From an uncultured Erysipelotrichaceae bacterium (GTDB lineage: Bacteria; Bacillota_I; Bacilli_A; Erysipelotrichales; Coprobacillaceae), in contig UPXV01000058.1 of NCBI GenBank assembly GCA_900538465.1, forward strand, positions 1 to 10,104: a DNA stretch of 10,104 bases, read 5' to 3'. Position 1 is the first letter of the stretch; each line of letters begins with the position of its first letter. Shown here piece after piece: positions 6,586 to 10,104 of this stretch. The notes below the pieces were generated by a model. That model saw only the letters and a list, made by a program, of their open reading frames with translations. It ran no database searches and was not told the origin of the DNA. The translations under genes were made by a program, and so were the position numbers.

Positions 6586-7431
6586 TTATATAGCAAATCC
6601 AATCAATAAGGAAAGAATATTAGCAACAGTGGTATAACCTATGAGTTCACCTTTACTACGGTCTTTCATATATTTTTGATAAACTTTGGCTTCCATATAA
6701 ATAACTGCAATCTCTAAAAGTGTATAACATAGAAAAGCAAAGACTGATATATAATAGACACTTAACATTTGTAACATAAAATTGAGTAATATCTGTGTCA
6801 CTATATTGGTTAACACAATAATCTTTAATTCTCTTTTTTTCTTGATTTGGAAACAAAGCGCAATCAGTAATTCAATAAGAATAGTTACAACAACACGTTC
6901 TATAAAATGATATGTGACTTCATTAAAGAATATTTCTTTTTTGATATCCATATCAATTTCATGAATACCTTTTTGTGTCATTAAGGATGCTTGTTGATCT
7001 AATGAAATGGTGTAGAAACTTTCAAAAGCATAACGTTCATATGATTTTGAACTGGTTATAAAACTTTGAGATTCAGGGAAATAAATAAGCACTTTAAATT
7101 CATTTGGTGGATAGTAATTCCACTGAAATGTATCCGTGCATTCTTGAAAATAGGAAATAAAGTAAAAACCGTCTTTATCCTGATAATTAATAAAAGCTTT
7201 CCAAACTTCATCAGGACCAAATTCATTGTCAAAATAATCAGTTTCTTCATCACTCTTCTCATGCACGCCAAAAGGTCCAGTGCTTGCTTCTTTTGAAAGA
7301 AGTGTCACATAGGCTTTTTCTTGTAAGCCATGGATTGTTATTTTAACACTAGGCTTTGGACCCGAATCCGCAAAGACACGAGAGGGGCAAAACATTAATA
7401 AGCAAGTTAAAAAAATAAGTAGTTTTTTCAT
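6586..7431 (-). CDS. Exported protein with four C-terminal membrane helices, unknown function
   Basis: A 281-residue protein with a signal peptide (MKKLLIFLTCLLMFCPSRVFA, predicted cut before DSGPKPS). An extracytoplasmic domain of about 155 residues follows, then four hydrophobic helices at ~179-195, 203-222, 227-246 and 264-280. The segment DSGPKPSVKITIHGL, then STGP, WKAF..YQDKDGFYFISYFQ and YYPPNEFKVLIYFPES, resembles a conserved Bacillota membrane protein family of unknown function that I know only by this pattern. The cysteine in the signal region lacks a lipobox, so lipidation is unlikely. ATG at 7431 is chosen because AAGAGGTGAT (7445-7436 on the minus strand) lies just upstream; the GTG at 7440 and ATG at 7437 fall inside that RBS. 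It begins about 50 bp after the efflux gene's stop and is probably co-transcribed with it. Confidence 0.85.
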   Translation of the reverse strand: MKKLLIFLTCLLMFCPSRVFADSGPKPSVKITIHGLQEKAYVTLLSKEASTGPFGVHEKSDEETDYFDNEFGPDEVWKAFINYQDKDGFYFISYFQECTDTFQWNYYPPNEFKVLIYFPESQSFITSSKSYERYAFESFYTISLDQQASLMTQKGIHEIDMDIKKEIFFNEVTYHFIERVVVTILIELLIALCFQIKKKRELKIIVLTNIVTQILLNFMLQMLSVYYISVFAFLCYTLLEIAVIYMEAKVYQKYMKDRSKGELIGYTTVANILSLLIGFAI

Positions 7432-7487
7432 GAACATCACCTCTTAATTCCATTTTATCATAAGTTATAAGAAATGGTAGAAAAATG

Positions 7488-8357
7488 TCACTTTGCTTTT
7501 GGATTCACATGAATCATACAGTGTTTAATATCAGGAAAGTTTTTTTCTAATATATCATGAACTTCATGAGCGATTTCATGGGCTTTCTTTAGTGATAAGT
7601 TTTCATCAACACCAATTTCCAAATCAACATAATATTTTTCACTAAACATTCTGGTTTTTAAAGAATCAATACAAATAACATGGTCTTGTTTTAAAATAAA
7701 ATGGATAAGTTGATTGTTGATTTCTTGGGAACAACTGTGATCAATGATTTTTATTGTTGCATCATAAAATATAGAAATACCAGGTTTTAAGACACATAGA
7801 CTAATACATAATCCAGCAAAAGGATCTAACCATTTCATTCCTAACATAGCTCCACTAATCCCAATTAAACTTCCAATTGAAGATAAAGCATCACTACGAT
7901 GATGATAAGCGTCAGCCATTAAGGCAGGAGAATGAATCTGTTTGGCATAATAACGCGTATACCAATACATCCCTTCTTTTGTAACAATTGAGATAAAAGC
8001 TGCTAGTAATGCGATAAAGCTTGGAATCACTAGTGAATGAGGATGAAACAGTGAAAGTAAGCTCGTATAACCAATTTGTAGACCTGTAAAGACGAGTAAG
8101 ACAGAGAGAATAATAGCGGCAATGCACTCCATTCTTTCGTGTCCATAAGGATGTTCATCATCAGAAGGCATACTTGAAAAATGAACACCAATCATAACAA
8201 TGACTGTACTCATGACATCGCTCATTGAATGAATAGAATCACTAATCATAGCGTGAGAATGACCATATAGACCAGCTAAAAATTTAAAAATAGATAAAAT
8301 AAGATTACCTATCATAGTTATAAAAGAAACACGATAGACAGTTTCTTTATATTGCAT
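7488..8357 (-). CDS. Cation diffusion facilitator (CDF) metal efflux transporter
   Basis: A 289-residue CDF-family antiporter, which exports divalent metal ions in exchange for protons. It has six predicted membrane helices and a cytoplasmic C-terminal domain. Metal-site motifs are ISDSIHSMSD in TM2 (H43-xxx-D47) and ADAYHHRSDALSS in TM5 (H152-xxx-D156). Two His-xxx-Asp pairs are typical of zinc-type members, but specificity is not proven. The loop DDEHPYGHERME is conserved in the family. The C-terminal dimer domain carries YYVDLEIGVDENLSLKKAHE and ends HCMIHVNPKAK. Start ATG 8357 is chosen because AAAAGGATGTGAT (8374-8362 minus) precedes it by 4 nt; the GTG at 8366 lies within the RBS. The stop is TGA, useful evidence that UGA terminates in this genome. 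It is divergent from folD; no clear minus-strand promoter stands out in the shared gap. Confidence 0.94.
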   Translation of the reverse strand: MQYKETVYRVSFITMIGNLILSIFKFLAGLYGHSHAMISDSIHSMSDVMSTVIVMIGVHFSSMPSDDEHPYGHERMECIAAIILSVLLVFTGLQIGYTSLLSLFHPHSLVIPSFIALLAAFISIVTKEGMYWYTRYYAKQIHSPALMADAYHHRSDALSSIGSLIGISGAMLGMKWLDPFAGLCISLCVLKPGISIFYDATIKIIDHSCSQEINNQLIHFILKQDHVICIDSLKTRMFSEKYYVDLEIGVDENLSLKKAHEIAHEVHDILEKNFPDIKHCMIHVNPKAK

Positions 8358-8418
8358 ACAAATCACATCCTTTTATAATTTATGACAAAAATCAAAAAGA
8401 GTTCATATGTTCTTTTGG

Positions 8419-8447
8419 TTTACAAAAAAGTGAAATTCCATTATAAT
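8419..8447 (+). promoter_or_regulatory. Sigma-70-type promoter of the folD operon
   Basis: TTTACA at 8419-8424 and TATAAT at 8442-8447 with a 17-bp spacer. A short leader of about 20 nt leads to the AGGGGG ribosome binding site just before the folD ATG, leaving no room for a riboswitch. Confidence 0.82.
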
Positions 8448-8473
8448 AGATACAATTAAAAGGGGGAATCATC

Positions 8474-9340
8474 ATGATTATAGATGGAAAGGCTATTTCA
8501 TTAAAAAGAAAAGACGAATTAAAGTTAAAAATTGATGCATTAAGACAAGCTCAAAAACGTATTCCTAAACTCGTTGTTGTATTGGTAGGAGATAATCAAG
8601 CAAGTCAAACTTATGTTCGTAATAAAGAAAAAGCATGTGCATATGTAGGTATGTTATCAGAAGTCAAAAGATTGGATGCTATGATTAGTGAAGAAGAATT
8701 GATTCGCTTAATTGATGATTTGAATCATGATGAAAGTGTTGATGGGATTCTTGTTCAATTGCCACTTCCTGCACATATTCATGATGATAAGATTTTGAAT
8801 CTTATTGATCCTCGTAAAGATGTAGATGGTTTTCATCCGGTTAATGTTGCTAAATTGGTGTTAGGACAAGATGGCTTGGTTCCATGTACACCTAAAGGAA
8901 TGATGGTTTTGTTGGATGAAATAAATTATGATTTAACAGGTAAAGAAGTTGTTGTGGTTGGAAGAAGTAATATTGTTGGAAAACCAGTCGCACTATTATG
9001 TTTGCAAAAAAATGCAACTGTTACAATTGCTCATTCACGTACAAAAAATTTAAAAGAAGTTTGTCAACGTGCAGATGTTTTGATAGCTGCTATTGGTCAA
9101 ACCAAATTCTTTAATAAGGAATATGTAAAGCCAGGGGCGGTTGTTTTGGATGTTGGAATGAATCGTGATGAGAATAATAAATTATGTGGAGACGTCGACT
9201 ATCAAGATGTGAAGGATATTGTCTCTTATATAACACCAGTTCCTGGTGGTGTAGGGCCAATGACAATTGCTATGTTAATGGAAAATACTTTAACTGCTTA
9301 TAAGAATAGGAGTGAATACAATGGAATACAATTTAAATGA
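8474..9340 (+). CDS. folD: Bifunctional methylene-THF dehydrogenase / methenyl-THF cyclohydrolase
   Basis: A 288-residue FolD, the same length as the E. coli enzyme. It oxidises 5,10-methylene-THF with NAD(P)+ and hydrolyses the methenyl product to 10-formyl-THF, feeding purine and formyl-Met synthesis in the cytoplasm. Catalytic and substrate motifs are TYVRNKEKAC (Y47, K51), DGILVQLPLP (Q95), DVDGFHPVN (D118), the cofactor loop GRSNIVGKPVALL and the signature TPVPGGVGPMTIAMLMENT. All key residues are present. ATG 8474 is preceded by AGGGGG about 10 nt upstream and by a good promoter. The last 20 bases (9321-9340, stop TGA) overlap the next gene, so the C-terminal YNGIQFK is encoded over that gene's start. 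Confidence 0.98.
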   Translation: MIIDGKAISLKRKDELKLKIDALRQAQKRIPKLVVVLVGDNQASQTYVRNKEKACAYVGMLSEVKRLDAMISEEELIRLIDDLNHDESVDGILVQLPLPAHIHDDKILNLIDPRKDVDGFHPVNVAKLVLGQDGLVPCTPKGMMVLLDEINYDLTGKEVVVVGRSNIVGKPVALLCLQKNATVTIAHSRTKNLKEVCQRADVLIAAIGQTKFFNKEYVKPGAVVLDVGMNRDENNKLCGDVDYQDVKDIVSYITPVPGGVGPMTIAMLMENTLTAYKNRSEYNGIQFK

Positions 9341-9512
9341 TATTGTTGAAATGAAAAAACAACATCCTTGTAAGAAATCTAATCAATGGAAAATTATTCG
9401 TATGGGAGCAGATATTAAAATCAAATGTTTAGGTTGTGGAGCTATTGTTATGTTCTCTCGTAGAGATTTTGAAAAACGTTTAAAAAAGGTTATTCCTGCA
9501 GATGTTGATTAG
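9321..9512 (+). CDS. DUF951 family small protein
   Basis: A 63-residue protein with the complete DUF951 pattern: NDIVEMKKQHPC near the N-terminus, NQWKIIRMGADIKIKCLGCG in the middle and VMFSRRDFEKRLKKV at the end. Three cysteines (HPC and CLGC) could form part of a metal site. The family is widespread in Bacillota as a short conserved protein; its function is not known to me. ATG 9321 is preferred over the GTG at 9312 because AGGAG (9308-9312) lies 8 nt upstream of it; the GTG overlaps that RBS. It overlaps folD by 20 bp and the next gene by 11 bp, so the three are likely translated from one transcript. Confidence 0.92.
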   Translation: MEYNLNDIVEMKKQHPCKKSNQWKIIRMGADIKIKCLGCGAIVMFSRRDFEKRLKKVIPADVD

Positions 9513-9972
9513 ACTAATTGAAGAAAAGGACAATGCTGAAGTTGAAAAACTCATTCGCACATGTTTATTAGAATTTGATGCGAATAAACCAGGATGCGCA
9601 TGGGAAGATCCTTATCTTGGACAATTTTATCAAGTCTATCAACCTGAAAAGAGTCAATATTTGGTTGTTGAAGAAAATGGTCATATTGTTGCTGGTTGTG
9701 GAATAGGCCCAGTTGAAGGATTTGAAGATGTTTGTGAGTTGCAAAAGATGTATTGTGATAAAAGCTTAAGAGGAACAGGAATTGCTCAACAATTGTTAGA
9801 TTTATCTTTAGTATTTGCTAGAAAGTATTATCAGAGATGTTATTTAGAAACTTTCGCTAATATGGTTGCTGCGAATAAGTTTTATCTTAAAAATGGTTTT
9901 GTTTTGTTGAATGAACCATTAGTTAAAGGACCACATTTTGCGTGTGATAAATGGTATATAAAAGAATTATAA
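9502..9972 (+). CDS. GNAT family N-acetyltransferase
   Basis: A 156-residue single-domain Gcn5-related acetyltransferase, cytoplasmic, transferring acetyl from acetyl-CoA to an unknown amine. The acetyl-CoA pyrophosphate loop is visible as ELQKMYCDKSLRGTGIAQQLL (R90-G-T-G93-I-A95). The terminal CYLETFANMVAANKFYLKNG carries the usual helix and Tyr (FYLKNGF). The N-terminal strand MLIRLIEEKDNAEVEKLI is standard. The start ATG lies inside the DUF951 gene (11 bp overlap) and the RBS is weak (AAGGT about 13 nt upstream), so translation probably depends on coupling. No substrate can be assigned from sequence or context. Confidence 0.93.
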   Translation: MLIRLIEEKDNAEVEKLIRTCLLEFDANKPGCAWEDPYLGQFYQVYQPEKSQYLVVEENGHIVAGCGIGPVEGFEDVCELQKMYCDKSLRGTGIAQQLLDLSLVFARKYYQRCYLETFANMVAANKFYLKNGFVLLNEPLVKGPHFACDKWYIKEL

Positions 9973-9995
9973 AGCACATCTGTGCTTTTTATTTC
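9971..9995 (+). terminator. Intrinsic terminator of the folD operon
   Basis: Inverted repeat AAAGCAC (9971-9977) / GTGCTTT (9982-9988) with a 4-nt loop, followed by a T-rich tail. It starts within the last bases of the acetyltransferase frame's stop region. Confidence 0.85.
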
Positions 9996-10018
9996 ATAAA
10001 ATATATTGCTTTTAGCAA

Positions 10019-10046
10019 TTGATAATTGTTTGCTTTATGCTATAAT
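10019..10046 (+). promoter_or_regulatory. Extended -10 promoter for a gene beyond the window
   Basis: TTGATA at 10019-10024, a 16-bp spacer ending TGC, and TATAAT at 10041-10046 (extended -10). The -35 box is centred in a perfect inverted repeat, CAATT-GAT-AATTG (10016-10028), which could be an operator. Just downstream, AAAAGTTT-TTT-AAACTTTT (10059-10077) is another inverted repeat in the leader. An ATG at 10097 may begin the next gene, but its RBS is poor and only a few bases are visible. Confidence 0.7.
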
Positions 10047-10104
10047 AGGGGTGGAATTAAAAGTTTTTTAAACTTTTTTCAAAAATAAAAAGAAAAATGA
10101 CTCT

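Noticed and set aside
7066..7296. 76-codon plus-strand frame opposite the exported membrane protein
   Set aside because: The minus strand has a signal peptide, RBS and family pattern in this stretch; the plus frame has none.
9312..9320. GTG start for the DUF951 gene
   Set aside because: The GTG overlaps the AGGAG ribosome binding site that is well placed for the ATG at 9321.
1..10104. CRISPR array, tRNA, rRNA, insertion sequence or phage genes
   Set aside because: No regularly spaced repeats, no tRNA-like cloverleaf or rRNA sequence, and no transposase, integrase or terminal inverted repeats were recognised on reading both strands.

Overview
The window is AT-rich, uses ATG/GTG/TTG starts behind strong GGAGG-type ribosome binding sites, and has short intergenic gaps with classical intrinsic terminators. 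The gene content (phospho-beta-glucosidase, FakA-like fragment, DUF951, SUKH-LRR protein) fits a low-GC Bacillota, perhaps a gut Erysipelotrichia or Clostridia member. That placement is inference. UGA appears to be a normal stop here, because folD and the cation-efflux gene both end in TGA.

Bases 1-1576 (+): the 3' end of a GH1 6-phospho-beta-glucosidase, then a translationally coupled 83-residue protein resembling one domain of the fatty acid kinase FakA, then an AEC-family permease, closed by a hairpin terminator. Bases 1579-4984 (+) look like a decayed polymorphic-toxin/immunity locus. It holds a SUKH-LRR protein (a probable immunity-type protein), a broken reading frame of about 490 bp with two single-base shifts in A-runs and three in-frame TGA codons (the proposed toxin C-terminal remnant), an intact two-TM membrane protein that starts on that remnant's stop codon (the proposed cognate immunity protein), and a 28-codon ORF with a strong RBS. 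A 15-pair hairpin ends this block.

Bases 5040-6583 (+): a consensus-like promoter and a COG2509-type FAD-dependent oxidoreductase, ending in a hairpin that can also serve the converging minus-strand unit. Bases 6586-8374 (-): a CDF metal-efflux transporter followed, 47 bp downstream of its stop, by a secreted/membrane protein of unknown function; these are probably one transcript. Bases 8419-9995 (+): a tight three-gene operon of folD, a DUF951 zinc-ribbon-like protein and a GNAT acetyltransferase, with overlapping reading frames, a clear promoter and a clear terminator. The last 100 bases hold a strong extended -10 promoter for a gene beyond the window.

The most interesting part is the toxin/immunity-like block, especially the remnant at 3605-4097 and its intact downstream partner.
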